DNA from: CALDTK01 sp965215215
GTDB taxonomy: Bacteria > Bacteroidota > Bacteroidia > Chitinophagales > Saprospiraceae
NCBI GenBank assembly: GCA_965215215.1
Contig: OZ244043.1
Location: 3,348,001 to 3,412,000, forward strand
Length of the DNA stretch: 64,000 bases
Direction: 5' to 3'
Both the position numbers and the translations under genes were made by a program. Under the pieces are notes generated by a model. It made no database searches. It was not told where the DNA came from and was given only the letters and a program-made list of their open reading frames with translations. Within the stretch, counting starts at the first letter, position 1. Each line of letters begins with the position of its first letter. This document shows positions 28,447 through 36,677 of the stretch, one piece after another.

Positions 28447-29658
28447 TTACAACGCGCCATCGAGGAAAAGCTCCCAAATCGGACTCTCCGCGCGCAGTTT
28501 TTCGACGCCCCGTACCAGTAGTTCGGAGGCCAATTCGAGGTGTTCGACCGTGGTTTCGCGACCCAGGCTCAGGCGCACGGACGCTTTGGCGTCCTCGCGG
28601 TCGAGGCCCATGGCCAGCAGTACGTGGCTCGGTTCCAGATCCGCGCTCGCGCAGGCGCTCCCGGTACTGAGCGCCAGTCGCCGTTGAAAGGTGCTGAGTA
28701 GCGCCTCCGCCTCGGTAAAGCGCAGCGTGAGGTTGGAGATATGGGGTAGCCGCGGTGCCGCGGCACCGTTGATGCGCACCGCCGGAACGGACGCCAGCAC
28801 TGCCTCCAACCGATCCCTCCACCCGCGAAGTCGCTCGCCGACCGCCTTCATCTCCGCTTGCGCTAAAACGGCGGCCGCCCCCATGCCGACGATGCCCGGG
28901 ACGTTGAGCGTCCCCGATCGGTGCCCCCCCTCGTGCCCGCCGCCGTGCTGCTGTTCTGTGAGCCGTACGCGGGGCGCCCGACCGCTCACCCACAGGGCAC
29001 CAACCCCCTTGGGACCGTAGAATTTGTGTCCCGAACAAGCGAGTACCGATACGCCCACCGCCCGCGGGTCGACGGAGATTTTGCCCGCCGCCTGCGTCGC
29101 GTCGGAGAAAAGTAGCGTACCGGCCTCCCGGCAGATCGTCCCGATGGCGGACATGTCTTGAATTACGCCGGTCTCGTTGTTCGCCCACATCACCGCGCAG
29201 AGGGTCGTGTCGGGGCGCAAGCTCGCGCGCAGTGCATCGGGATCGACCAATCCGCTTTCGTCCACGCCGAGGTAGCTAACCTCGAACCCCTGTGTCTCCA
29301 GGTAGCCGCAGGTATCGAGCACGGCCGGGTGCTCGGTCTCGATTGTCACGAGGTGGCGGCCCTTGCCGATGTAGCGGTAGGCCACGCCCTTGAGCGCGAG
29401 ATTGATGGCCTCGGTCGCTCCACTCGTAAAGGTGAGCTCGTCGGCCTCGACGTGTAGCAGGCCCGCGAGCCGCTCGCGGGCGGTAGCGACCGCCTGTCCG
29501 GCCTCCCAACCGAAGGCGTGGCTGCGGCTCGCGGCGTTGCCCGGAACCTCCCGAAAGTAGGGCAGCATGGCCGCCAACACCTCCTCGGCGACCGGGGTGG
29601 TACTCGCGTGGTCGAGGTAGACGCGCTTTGGATCACGCCGTGGGTCAGGTTCTGTCAT
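28447..29658 (-). CDS. iscS: Cysteine desulfurase (NifS/IscS type)
   Basis: A PLP enzyme that strips sulfur from cysteine for Fe-S clusters and thiolation. The N-terminal YLDHASTTPV motif, the PLP Lys in CSGHKFYGPKG and the mobile catalytic Cys in STGSACASADLEPSHVL place it in the class I (IscS/NifS) group, not SufS. It has 403 residues. I chose ATG 29658; the longer open frame upstream is Arg-rich shadow sequence. It sits with the A-type carrier; no scaffold gene is beside it. Confidence 0.95.
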   Translation of the reverse strand: MTEPDPRRDPKRVYLDHASTTPVAEEVLAAMLPYFREVPGNAASRSHAFGWEAGQAVATARERLAGLLHVEADELTFTSGATEAINLALKGVAYRYIGKGRHLVTIETEHPAVLDTCGYLETQGFEVSYLGVDESGLVDPDALRASLRPDTTLCAVMWANNETGVIQDMSAIGTICREAGTLLFSDATQAAGKISVDPRAVGVSVLACSGHKFYGPKGVGALWVSGRAPRVRLTEQQHGGGHEGGHRSGTLNVPGIVGMGAAAVLAQAEMKAVGERLRGWRDRLEAVLASVPAVRINGAAAPRLPHISNLTLRFTEAEALLSTFQRRLALSTGSACASADLEPSHVLLAMGLDREDAKASVRLSLGRETTVEHLELASELLVRGVEKLRAESPIWELFLDGAL

Positions 29659-29714
29659 ACGTCGCGCAGCTAACGCACAGCGCGCTCGATCCGTTGGCGC
29701 GCTACCTTGCCGGC

Positions 29715-30767
29715 GTGACCTTCGCCCAACTCCTCGAGAACCTACCCGCCTCCGACCACGCCGCCTGGGAGGCCGCCGCCACGAAGGAGCTCCGGGGCGG
29801 AGCGCTCGCGAGCATCGACTTACCGTTGGTCGGCGAGCCGTTCCACGCCGCTCCCTACGCCAGCGCCACCGAGCGGGCATCCCCCCGCACTACGTTCGCG
29901 AGCTACGGATTCTCGCAGGTCAGCGATCTGACGAGCCTGTCGGCAATCGCGGTGACCGATTTGCTCACCGAGCTGGAGGGTGGGGCCTCCGGTTTGTTCC
30001 TGGATCTGGGGCGACACGTCGATTGGTCGGGCGCCGAGGAAATTCGTTTCGACTACATTACTACTTGCCTCCGGGCGACCCCCACGCAGCTGTCCGCTTT
30101 CGCTAAAACGCTCCGCGAGCTGCTTCCCGTAGCGCAGCGCGCGGAGGCGACGGTGCAGGTCGAGCTCGTTGAGGTCGACTCGCTCGTTGGCGTCGACCAG
30201 CTCGAGGGCTTCCGGGAGCTGAAGCGCGATTTTCCGCAAGCGAAGCTGGTGCTCTCGGGGCCCGAGTCTACGGATCCTCGCACACAACTCGACCGGTTGC
30301 TCGGCGAGATGGACGCGTACGCGCGCTCCGCCGGTAGTGTCGAGCTTAGCTTGAGCGAACTCATACTCGCCTACAGCCCGAGCGCGGGTTACCTCGATAC
30401 ACTGGTCACCCAGCGTGCCCTCCAGCTCCTGTACGCGAACTGGTGTGCCGAGCGGGGCCTCGCCGAGCCACTGCCGAATCCAGCGATCTGGCAGCGGATA
30501 CGCCCCGAGCCGCACCAAAGCCCCGAGGCGTACCTCATCGACGCCACGTGTAGAGCCGTGGCCGGATTAAGTGCAGGCGCCACCCAGGTGAGTGTTCGGC
30601 CGCACGACTCGGCGGATGCCCCGCCGCAGCTCCGCCGCGCTCGGAACGTGCTCAACGTACTCGCGATCGAAGCTCACCTCGGCACCCAGGGCGATGCCCT
30701 CCGCGGGGCTACACTCGTCGAGGGCCTAGCCGAAAATCTCGCTCGCCGCGTATGGGAAGGATACTAG
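29715..30767 (+). CDS. Methylmalonyl-CoA mutase small-subunit-like protein, short form
   Basis: About 350 residues resembling the TIM-barrel part of MutA, the non-catalytic mutase subunit. The opening WEAAATKELRGG, the ARTTFAS-like stretch and the internal barrel strands (LFLDL, IRFDYI, VQVELVEV, AKLVLSGPES) fit that family, and the sequence ends without the B12-binding-like domain. MutA proteins usually have more than 450 residues and a following mutB; neither is so here. I used the GTG at 29715; the open frame to 29628 overlaps iscS. It may be structural or a relic. Confidence 0.75.
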   Translation: MTFAQLLENLPASDHAAWEAAATKELRGGALASIDLPLVGEPFHAAPYASATERASPRTTFASYGFSQVSDLTSLSAIAVTDLLTELEGGASGLFLDLGRHVDWSGAEEIRFDYITTCLRATPTQLSAFAKTLRELLPVAQRAEATVQVELVEVDSLVGVDQLEGFRELKRDFPQAKLVLSGPESTDPRTQLDRLLGEMDAYARSAGSVELSLSELILAYSPSAGYLDTLVTQRALQLLYANWCAERGLAEPLPNPAIWQRIRPEPHQSPEAYLIDATCRAVAGLSAGATQVSVRPHDSADAPPQLRRARNVLNVLAIEAHLGTQGDALRGATLVEGLAENLARRVWEGY

Positions 30768-31171
30768 CGGTCGACTACGGCGCGAAGCGCTGCGGGCTCG
30801 CGGCCACCGATCCGCTGCGCCTGAGTGTAAACGTGGTGGGTACCTACAGCCCGGAGGAGCTGCTCGCGTTCGTTGTCGCGTACGCGGGCTCCGAGGAGGT
30901 AGACGCGCTCGTGCTGACGCGCTCCGAACACCACGACGGTACCCCCAACCCGATCCAGGCGGCGATCATCCGTTTTGCCGAAAGGCTGCACGCGGCCGTG
31001 CCGACCCTCGAGCTAGCCTATCAGGAGGAACACGGCTCGAGTGGGGAGGCGCGGGCGTTGTTGCGGGCGCAAGGCGTAGGTAAGAAACGGCGGCAGCAGA
31101 AGGGCCGCATCGACGGGGTAGCCGCGGCGGTCATTTTGGAACGCTACCTTCGCGATGCCGGCGTGTGGTAG
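30752..31171 (+). CDS. ruvX: RuvX/YqgF family putative pre-16S rRNA nuclease
   Basis: A 139-residue RNase-H-fold nuclease. The first acidic residue is in ILAVDYGAKRCGLAATD, the typical opening. The central acidic/basic segment is LTRSEHHDGTPN, and the last conserved Asp is in KGRIDGVAAAVILERYL. The family processes 16S rRNA ends and has been linked to Holliday-junction resolution. It overlaps the preceding gene by 16 bases. Confidence 0.92.
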   Translation: MGRILAVDYGAKRCGLAATDPLRLSVNVVGTYSPEELLAFVVAYAGSEEVDALVLTRSEHHDGTPNPIQAAIIRFAERLHAAVPTLELAYQEEHGSSGEARALLRAQGVGKKRRQQKGRIDGVAAAVILERYLRDAGVW

Positions 31172-31205
31172 TTGACCCGGTATGGCCTCAGATTGTTTTC
31201 CCCCC

Positions 31206-31778
31206 ATGATTTTACCTGTGTATGCCTACGGGCAGGCGGTGCTCAAGCGCCGGGCTGAAGATGTAGACCTGGCGGACGCCGAACTTCCCACGCTGCTGGC
31301 TAACATGTGGGAGACGATGTACAACGCCAACGGCGTAGGGCTCGCCGCCCCACAGATCGGGCGGTCGGAGCGGATCTTCGTGATCGACACCGAGCAGCTC
31401 AAAAAGGACGCGGAGCCGGGCGAAGACGTTGAGGACGGCATCAAGATCGCCTTCCTCAACGCCGAACGACTCGACGAGACCGGCGAGCTCTGGGCGTACG
31501 AAGAAGGATGCCTGAGTATCCCACACATCCGGGGCGACGTGGAGCGGCCCGAGACGATTACCCTACGCTACTGCGACGCGGACGGCTCGGAGCACACCAC
31601 TACGTTTACGGGGATGAACGCCCGGGTCGTCCAGCACGAATACGACCACATCGAGGGGAAGCTCTTCGTCGAAAAGCTCAAGCCGCTCAAGCGCCAGCTC
31701 GTGAATCGGAAACTGGAGAAGATCCGCAAGGGGCAAGTTTCGGCGGACTACCGACTGAAATTTGCCCACGCCCGGTAA
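31206..31778 (+). CDS. def: Peptide deformylase
   Basis: Removes the formyl group from nascent proteins. All three motifs are intact: GVGLAAPQIG (motif 1), EGCLSIP (motif 2, Cys metal ligand) and QHEYDHIEG (motif 3, HExxH). It has 190 residues. The ATG at 31206 directly precedes the family's usual first strand, MILPVYAYG, so the eight extra upstream codons are excluded. It lies 34 bases downstream of ruvX on the same strand. Confidence 0.96.
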   Translation: MILPVYAYGQAVLKRRAEDVDLADAELPTLLANMWETMYNANGVGLAAPQIGRSERIFVIDTEQLKKDAEPGEDVEDGIKIAFLNAERLDETGELWAYEEGCLSIPHIRGDVERPETITLRYCDADGSEHTTTFTGMNARVVQHEYDHIEGKLFVEKLKPLKRQLVNRKLEKIRKGQVSADYRLKFAHAR

Positions 31779-31781
31779 AAC

Positions 31782-32426
31782 TTACTTGCGACCAAAATCC
31801 GCTGGGATTTCCCCCCAGCGCTTCGTCTCCCACTTCAAGATGGGGTTGCGCCAGCGGTAGTCGTTGAGCCACTGCTCGGCTCGCTCGATCGTGAGCCAGA
31901 GCTCCTCGGTGCGGTGGTCGCGGGGGAGGGTGGTCTTGCACTTCTTCTTAACGATCCAGCCCATGGCGTTGCGGCTGTCGGTATAGATGGGCAGGTCGCT
32001 GAGTCCATTGGCCTTGCACCACGCGAGCCCGTGCACGAGTCCGAGGAACTCACCGACGTTGTTGGTGCCCACGGGGTAGGCGCGGTGGAACTGCTGTGCC
32101 CCGGTGGCGGTGCTCACGCCCTGGTACTCCATCTTGCCGGGGTTGCCGGAGCAGGCGGCGTCTACGCTGAGGCTCGGACGAATTATGGACGCGGAGCCGG
32201 CTGGTGCCGGACTCCTACTCGTTCGGGGGCTGGCGCCCATCGATTTGCCGTTCGCCGCCGGTGCACCGGCCGCGTAAGCCGCCTCGGCTTGCTGTTTAGA
32301 GGGGAAAGACTTGTACCGCGCTCCCGGGAAACCGGCTACCTGCGCGTTGGCTTCGGGCCAGGTGGCGTAGACGCCGGGTTTGGCGCCCGACCACACTACG
32401 TAGTATTTCGATTTCCGCTTCGCCAC
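31782..32426 (-). CDS. rnhA: Ribonuclease H1 with N-terminal viroplasmin-like domain
   Basis: Cleaves RNA in RNA-DNA hybrids. Residues about 3-50 form the hybrid-binding domain typical of RNase H1 (YYVVWSGAKPGVYATW, with FPSKQQAEAAY). A Ser/Pro/Ala linker follows, then the RNase H domain: first catalytic Asp in SVDAACSGNPG, Glu in NVGEFLGLVHGL, Asp in IYTDSRNAMGW. Two starts are possible; I used GTG 32426 because the upstream TTG has nothing to favour it. It is convergent with def, separated by 3 bases. Confidence 0.92.
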   Translation of the reverse strand: MAKRKSKYYVVWSGAKPGVYATWPEANAQVAGFPGARYKSFPSKQQAEAAYAAGAPAANGKSMGASPRTSRSPAPAGSASIIRPSLSVDAACSGNPGKMEYQGVSTATGAQQFHRAYPVGTNNVGEFLGLVHGLAWCKANGLSDLPIYTDSRNAMGWIVKKKCKTTLPRDHRTEELWLTIERAEQWLNDYRWRNPILKWETKRWGEIPADFGRK

Positions 32427-32525
32427 GGGCCGCAAGGAAATGCGGTTCGCTTACATCTCGGTCCACCGCGAGTCGAGAATCGTGCTACTCGCGCCATCCT
32501 CCGGTGACGCCGTCCTCGGCGCGCA

Positions 32526-33197
32526 TCAGACTAAGCCGTGCTCGACCGCGAACTTCACGAGTTCGGTAGAGGTGCCGAAGTTGAGCTTTCGCAAGATGTT
32601 CTTGCGGTGGGTCTCGACGGTGTAGCGACTGATGAAAAGGTCGTCGGCCATCTGCTGCGACGTGAACCCCTTGGAGATCAAGTTGAGAATCTCCTTCTCG
32701 CGCTTCGAGAGCAACTGACGCTTTTGGAAATCGTCGCGGAGGGGAGCGGGCTTACCCTTCGTCCCACCCTTCGGGACGGCGCGGGGGCGGACAGCCTTTT
32801 GCTCCGTGCCGATGTACTGCTCGCCGGACATGATCGTATCCAATGCTCCCAGGAGATCCTCGCGACTGGTTTGCTTAAGGAGGTAGCCGCTGCAACCGAG
32901 CTTAATCGTTTCCCGGATCAGGTCCGGGTAGTTGTAGCTCGTGTAGGCTACGAGGTGGGTACGGGGAAAGCGGTCGCGGAGACCGCGGATGTTGGCGGGG
33001 TAGGTTTCGCCGGGAATATTGAGGTCGAGCAGGATGATATCGAGGTCTTCCGGCCAATCGCTGCCCACGGTCGCGGCGTTGACGGCCGTCCAGCTCGCGC
33101 GAATCCGGTTCTCGCGCGCGAGCATCGCCTGGAGGCCCGCGATGACGATTGGGTGATCGTCGACGACACCGACTTTCAAGAGAGTTTGTTTAGGCAT
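32526..33197 (-). CDS. NarL/FixJ-type response regulator
   Basis: A 223-residue transcription regulator. The receiver domain (about residues 8-125) has VDDHP acidic pocket residues and the phospho-Asp in ILLDLNIPG. A basic linker (about 130-160) leads to a LuxR-type helix-turn-helix (about 160-220) with LSKREKEILNLISKGFTSQQMADDLFISRYTVE-type features, clear in the KRE and TVETHRKNI parts. ATG 33197 fits the start of the receiver. No kinase gene adjoins it. Confidence 0.92.
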   Translation of the reverse strand: MPKQTLLKVGVVDDHPIVIAGLQAMLARENRIRASWTAVNAATVGSDWPEDLDIILLDLNIPGETYPANIRGLRDRFPRTHLVAYTSYNYPDLIRETIKLGCSGYLLKQTSREDLLGALDTIMSGEQYIGTEQKAVRPRAVPKGGTKGKPAPLRDDFQKRQLLSKREKEILNLISKGFTSQQMADDLFISRYTVETHRKNILRKLNFGTSTELVKFAVEHGLV

Positions 33198-33294
33198 AGT
33201 GTTTCGGCGCGCGGTTCGGTAGTGGAGCGTTTCTAGCGAGGCAAGATGCACAATTTCGGGCTAACCCCTCCCCCGAAATAGGTATCTCGGGCGG

Positions 33295-34104
33295 TTATTC
33301 GCCAACACCCGTTGAAACTGCGGCCCGTACCGATCCGTGCTTTTTGAGCATCATGCGGGCCTGCGCGTCGCTCACGTTTAGCGCCTCCTGGATCATCCGC
33401 GAGCCACGCTCCCAGAGCTTATCGTTGGAGAGCTGCATGTCGACCATACGGTTGTCCACGACCCGCCCGAGCTTGATCATCACGGCCGTAGATAACATGT
33501 TGAGCGCTAGTTTCTGCGCGGTTCCGGACTTCATGCGCGTAGAACCGGTCACGAATTCGGGACCGACGATGATCTCCACCGGGTACTGCGCTTCGGCCGC
33601 GACGGGGCTGCCCGGATTGCACACGATGCAACCCGTCGCGAGCCCCGCCGCGCGGGCGGCCTTCAGTCCGCCGACCACGTACGGCGTCGTGCCGGAGGCA
33701 GCGAGGCCCACCACCACGTCACCCGCCCGAGCCCCCGCGGCCCGTAGATCGGGCCAAGCTTGCTCCGAGCTATCCTCGGCGAACTCGACCGCCCTCCGGA
33801 TGGCCGAATCCCCCCCCGCGATGAGCCCGGTAACCAGCTCGTGGGGGACACCGAAAGTGGGCGGACACTCGGAGGCGTCGACTACGCCGAGGCGCCCCGA
33901 GGTACCGGCGCCTATGTAAAAAAGGCGCCCGCCGGCTTCTAGGGCGGCGTAAGTTGCCTCCACCAGGGCGGCCAGCTGCGCCTGTGCCTCAGCCACGGCG
34001 GGCGGCACGCTCCTATCTTCCGCATTCATCGCGGTGAGCAGTTGCTCGGTGCTCATTTGTTCGAGGTGGCGGTGGGGTGAGGCCGCTTCGGTATATTTCG
34101 TCAT
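33295..34104 (-). CDS. murQ: N-acetylmuramic acid 6-phosphate etherase
   Basis: Removes the lactyl ether from MurNAc-6-phosphate to give GlcNAc-6-phosphate in muropeptide recycling. The SIS fold is marked by GAGTSGRLGVVDASECPPTFG and GLAASGTTPYVVGGLKAA, with TGSTRMKSGTAQKLALNM near the C-terminal third. It has 269 residues. It is transcribed away from anmK, whose product makes its substrate, with 63 bases between them. Confidence 0.95.
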   Translation of the reverse strand: MTKYTEAASPHRHLEQMSTEQLLTAMNAEDRSVPPAVAEAQAQLAALVEATYAALEAGGRLFYIGAGTSGRLGVVDASECPPTFGVPHELVTGLIAGGDSAIRRAVEFAEDSSEQAWPDLRAAGARAGDVVVGLAASGTTPYVVGGLKAARAAGLATGCIVCNPGSPVAAEAQYPVEIIVGPEFVTGSTRMKSGTAQKLALNMLSTAVMIKLGRVVDNRMVDMQLSNDKLWERGSRMIQEALNVSDAQARMMLKKHGSVRAAVSTGVGE

Positions 34105-34167
34105 CGCGGAAGGCTTGCTGCGTATACGACATCCGACTCGCGAATAGTTCCTGAATACACTAATTCT

Positions 34168-35328
34168 ATGTCGATTTCGCCGGTAGATCCCTCGTTCGGT
34201 CAGGCGGCCCCGGCCCGTGTCATCGGGTTGATGTCGGGTACGAGCCTCGACGGGGTAGACCTCTGCGCCGTGGAGCTTTCGCTAGAACGGGGCGGTCGGT
34301 GGAGCTACCGATACTTAGCCGGAGAAACCGTCGCGTATGCCCCGGCCTGGATCGGTACCCTGGAGGAGGCCTACCGCGCCCCGGACGCGGACCGTGAGGC
34401 GGGCGCCTGGTCCGATCACGCGCTCTCGGGGCCGGACGTCGCTTACGGGACGTACCTGGGGGAGTTGGTAGACGCGTTTTTGCGTAAGCACGAGTCGATC
34501 GCGCAGGGGGTGCTCGTGGCGAGTCACGGCCACACCATCCACCACCGCCCGGCCGACGGCTACACCTTTCAGTTGGGCGACCTACGTGCGCTGTCGACCG
34601 CGAGCGGTGCGGACGTGGTCGGGGACTTCCGCAGCCTCGACGTGCAGCTCGGCGGTCAGGGCGCCCCCCTCGTACCGGTCGCGGACGAGCTACTGTTCGG
34701 AGGCTACGCGCAGTGCCTCAACCTCGGTGGGTTCGCGAACGTGAGCTACCGCGACGCCGCCGGTCGACGGATCGCCTTCGACATCGCGGTGGCCAACATG
34801 CTGCTCAACGCGCTCGCGGCAAAACTCGACCTGCCCTTCGACGCCGGCGGCCGGGTAGCCGCTAGCGGCCGGGCGGACCTGTCTTTACTAACCGCGTTGA
34901 ACACCCTCCCGTTTTACGCGTCGACCGTGCCGAAATCGCTGGGCCGGGAGTGGTTCGAGCGGGCGGTGTGGCCGCTGTTCGCGGGCAGCAGCCTGGGCCT
35001 CGCCGATCAAATGGCCACGGCCGCCGAGCACATCGCTCACCAACTGGCGAGCTCGCTCAATCTCGGTCCCGAGGGTGAGGTCCTGGTTACGGGGGGCGGT
35101 GCGCACAACGCCGACCTGCTCGCGCGAACGCGGCGGGGGATAACCGGCCGGCGCCGACTCGTTTTGCCGCGAGGCGAGCTGATCGAATTCAAGGAGGCCA
35201 TCGCCTTCGCGCTGCTCGGGGCGCTCCGCTGGCGGGGGGAGGTGAACGCCTACGCCTCCGTAACGGGTGCCACCCGCGACAGCTGCGGCGGGCGGGTCGT
35301 AGTCAACAAACCACCGGCGAGGATGTAG
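34168..35328 (+). CDS. anmK: Anhydro-N-acetylmuramic acid kinase
   Basis: Phosphorylates and opens 1,6-anhydro-MurNAc to MurNAc-6-phosphate. The N-terminal nucleotide/substrate block GLMSGTSLDGVDL, the central HGHTIHHRP and GGQGAPLVPVADELLF blocks, LNLGGFANVS, and VLVTGGGAHNADLL are present. It has 386 residues. Divergent from murQ, so the two recycling steps may share a regulatory gap. It touches the SDR gene that follows. Confidence 0.95.
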   Translation: MSISPVDPSFGQAAPARVIGLMSGTSLDGVDLCAVELSLERGGRWSYRYLAGETVAYAPAWIGTLEEAYRAPDADREAGAWSDHALSGPDVAYGTYLGELVDAFLRKHESIAQGVLVASHGHTIHHRPADGYTFQLGDLRALSTASGADVVGDFRSLDVQLGGQGAPLVPVADELLFGGYAQCLNLGGFANVSYRDAAGRRIAFDIAVANMLLNALAAKLDLPFDAGGRVAASGRADLSLLTALNTLPFYASTVPKSLGREWFERAVWPLFAGSSLGLADQMATAAEHIAHQLASSLNLGPEGEVLVTGGGAHNADLLARTRRGITGRRRLVLPRGELIEFKEAIAFALLGALRWRGEVNAYASVTGATRDSCGGRVVVNKPPARM

Positions 35329-35336
35329 TGAGTACC

Positions 35337-36059
35337 ATGGCGAACGAAAGCAAGCAAGCGGCCCTGGTCACGGGCGGGAGCAAGGGGATCGGTTACGGCG
35401 TAGCGGAGGCCTTGGTGGAGCTGGGGCACGACGTCGCGGTAACCGCGAGGACGGAGTCGGAGGTGAAGAGCGCGGCCGAGAAGCTCAACGAGACGGGCCC
35501 GGGCAAAGCGATCGGGCTCGTGTGCGACGTCCGCGATCTGGCCGCGCAGCGCGCTGTCGTCGAGCGGGTACTCGATGCGTTCGGACGGCTGACCTGCGTC
35601 GTGGCCAACGCGGGGGTCGGCAAATTCGGCAACGTGGCCGAGCTGTCCGAGCAGGACTGGAACGACACGATCGACATCAACCTGACGGGGGTATTCTACA
35701 CGGTGAAGGCGAGTCTGGAGGCACTGAAGGCGTCGCAGGGGTTTTTGGTAACGATCGCCTCGCTGGCCGGCACCAATTTCTTTCGGGGCGGGGCGGCTTA
35801 CAATGCCTCCAAGTTTGGCCTGGTCGGCTTCACGCAGGCCGTGATGCTCGACGTGCGGGAAGCGGGCGTGCGCGTGTCGACGATCATGCCCGGCTCGGTG
35901 GCCACGCACTTTGCGGGGCATACCCCGAGCGACGAGGATGCCTGGAAGATCCAACCGGAGGACGTCGGGCAGCTGGTGGTCGACCTATTGAGGATGCCCG
36001 CTCGTACCTTGCCCAGCAAGGTGGAGGTGCGACCCGCGCAGACTAAGCCCAAAGGTTAG
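35337..36059 (+). CDS. Short-chain dehydrogenase/reductase
   Basis: A 240-residue Rossmann oxidoreductase. The cofactor loop is VTGGSKGIGYGVAEAL, with the strand-3 CDVRD block and ANAGVG. The catalytic Ser is in IASLAG and the Tyr-Lys pair in AYNASKFGLVGF, so it is likely active. It resembles FabG-like or 3-ketoacyl-ACP reductase-like SDRs; the substrate is not predictable. The GTG at 35328 overlaps the anmK stop, but I chose the ATG at 35337. Confidence 0.9.
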   Translation: MANESKQAALVTGGSKGIGYGVAEALVELGHDVAVTARTESEVKSAAEKLNETGPGKAIGLVCDVRDLAAQRAVVERVLDAFGRLTCVVANAGVGKFGNVAELSEQDWNDTIDINLTGVFYTVKASLEALKASQGFLVTIASLAGTNFFRGGAAYNASKFGLVGFTQAVMLDVREAGVRVSTIMPGSVATHFAGHTPSDEDAWKIQPEDVGQLVVDLLRMPARTLPSKVEVRPAQTKPKG

Positions 36060-36063
36060 TACG

Positions 36064-36390
36064 ATGAGAAAGAAAACTACCCCTGTACGAACGCTACTGC
36101 TACTCGCTGCGGCCGGTACGATGGCTACCGGCTGTGGCGCGGATGCCGCCAACGAACGCCCCGTAGAGAGCGATACGCCCGCCGAGGAGGTACGCAACGA
36201 GGTGGGCGAGGACACCGCCCCGATCAGCGACGTGACGGGGTACATCGACCCGGTGTGCGGGATGAAGGTCGCCGAGGATTCCCCCAATCGCGCAACGCAC
36301 GAGGGGGTCACCTACGGCTTCTGCTCCGGTGCCTGTAAGGATCAATTTACCGCGGCTCCGGCGAAGTACCTGGCGGCGCTGGACGAATAG
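36064..36390 (+). CDS. YHS-domain lipoprotein
   Basis: A 108-residue protein with a lipoprotein signal (basic start, LLLLAAAGTMATGC, predicted lipidated Cys about residue 24). A Glu/Asp-rich linker follows. Residues about 60-105 form a YHS domain (DPVCGMKV, then GFCSGACKDQF), a Cys-rich fold linked to metal or heme handling in other families. Anchoring in the periplasmic face of a membrane is inferred. It lies 4 bases after the SDR gene. Confidence 0.88.
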   Translation: MRKKTTPVRTLLLLAAAGTMATGCGADAANERPVESDTPAEEVRNEVGEDTAPISDVTGYIDPVCGMKVAEDSPNRATHEGVTYGFCSGACKDQFTAAPAKYLAALDE

Positions 36391-36401
36391 CGAACCGGGT
36401 A

Positions 36402-36677
36402 ATGCGCTTTTACATCTTCTACTTCGACCACCACCTCGAGGGCGAGCACGCCCTGGCCACGGTGCAGGCCCACGAGATGCCGCACCGCCTACACAAGTAC
36501 ACCGCTTCCGTGTACGGCGGGGCCACCGCGCTCGGGCGCGGTTGGGGGCAGCTTCATATCCCCGACTTTGCCCTCGATCAATTCATGGAGCTCACCGGCA
36601 ACCGCTTCGCCCCCGAACCCGGCAGTTACGCCGACGATGAGCTAGCTGCTCGCCGGGGCTGTTGGCCGCTGAGCTAG
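36402..36677 (+). CDS. Small protein of unknown function
   Basis: A 91-residue protein, probably cytoplasmic, with an aromatic/His-rich opening (MRFYIFYFDHH) and a Gly-rich middle. No motif is recognised and there is no signal peptide. Its coding pattern resembles the neighbours and it follows the YHS gene by 11 bases. The 3' end overlaps the convergent cNMP/reductase gene by 36 bases. Confidence 0.6.
   Translation: MRFYIFYFDHHLEGEHALATVQAHEMPHRLHKYTASVYGGATALGRGWGQLHIPDFALDQFMELTGNRFAPEPGSYADDELAARRGCWPLS

Noticed and set aside
28409..29188. N-terminal extension of the A-type carrier to 368 residues
   Set aside because: The added part is Arg/Gly-rich shadow of the cysteine desulfurase; the true protein starts at 28408 after the family length is considered.
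29659..29880. N-terminal extension of the cysteine desulfurase
   Set aside because: The extra 74 residues are Arg-rich with no family likeness and overlap the divergent gene; ATG 29658 gives the normal N-terminus.
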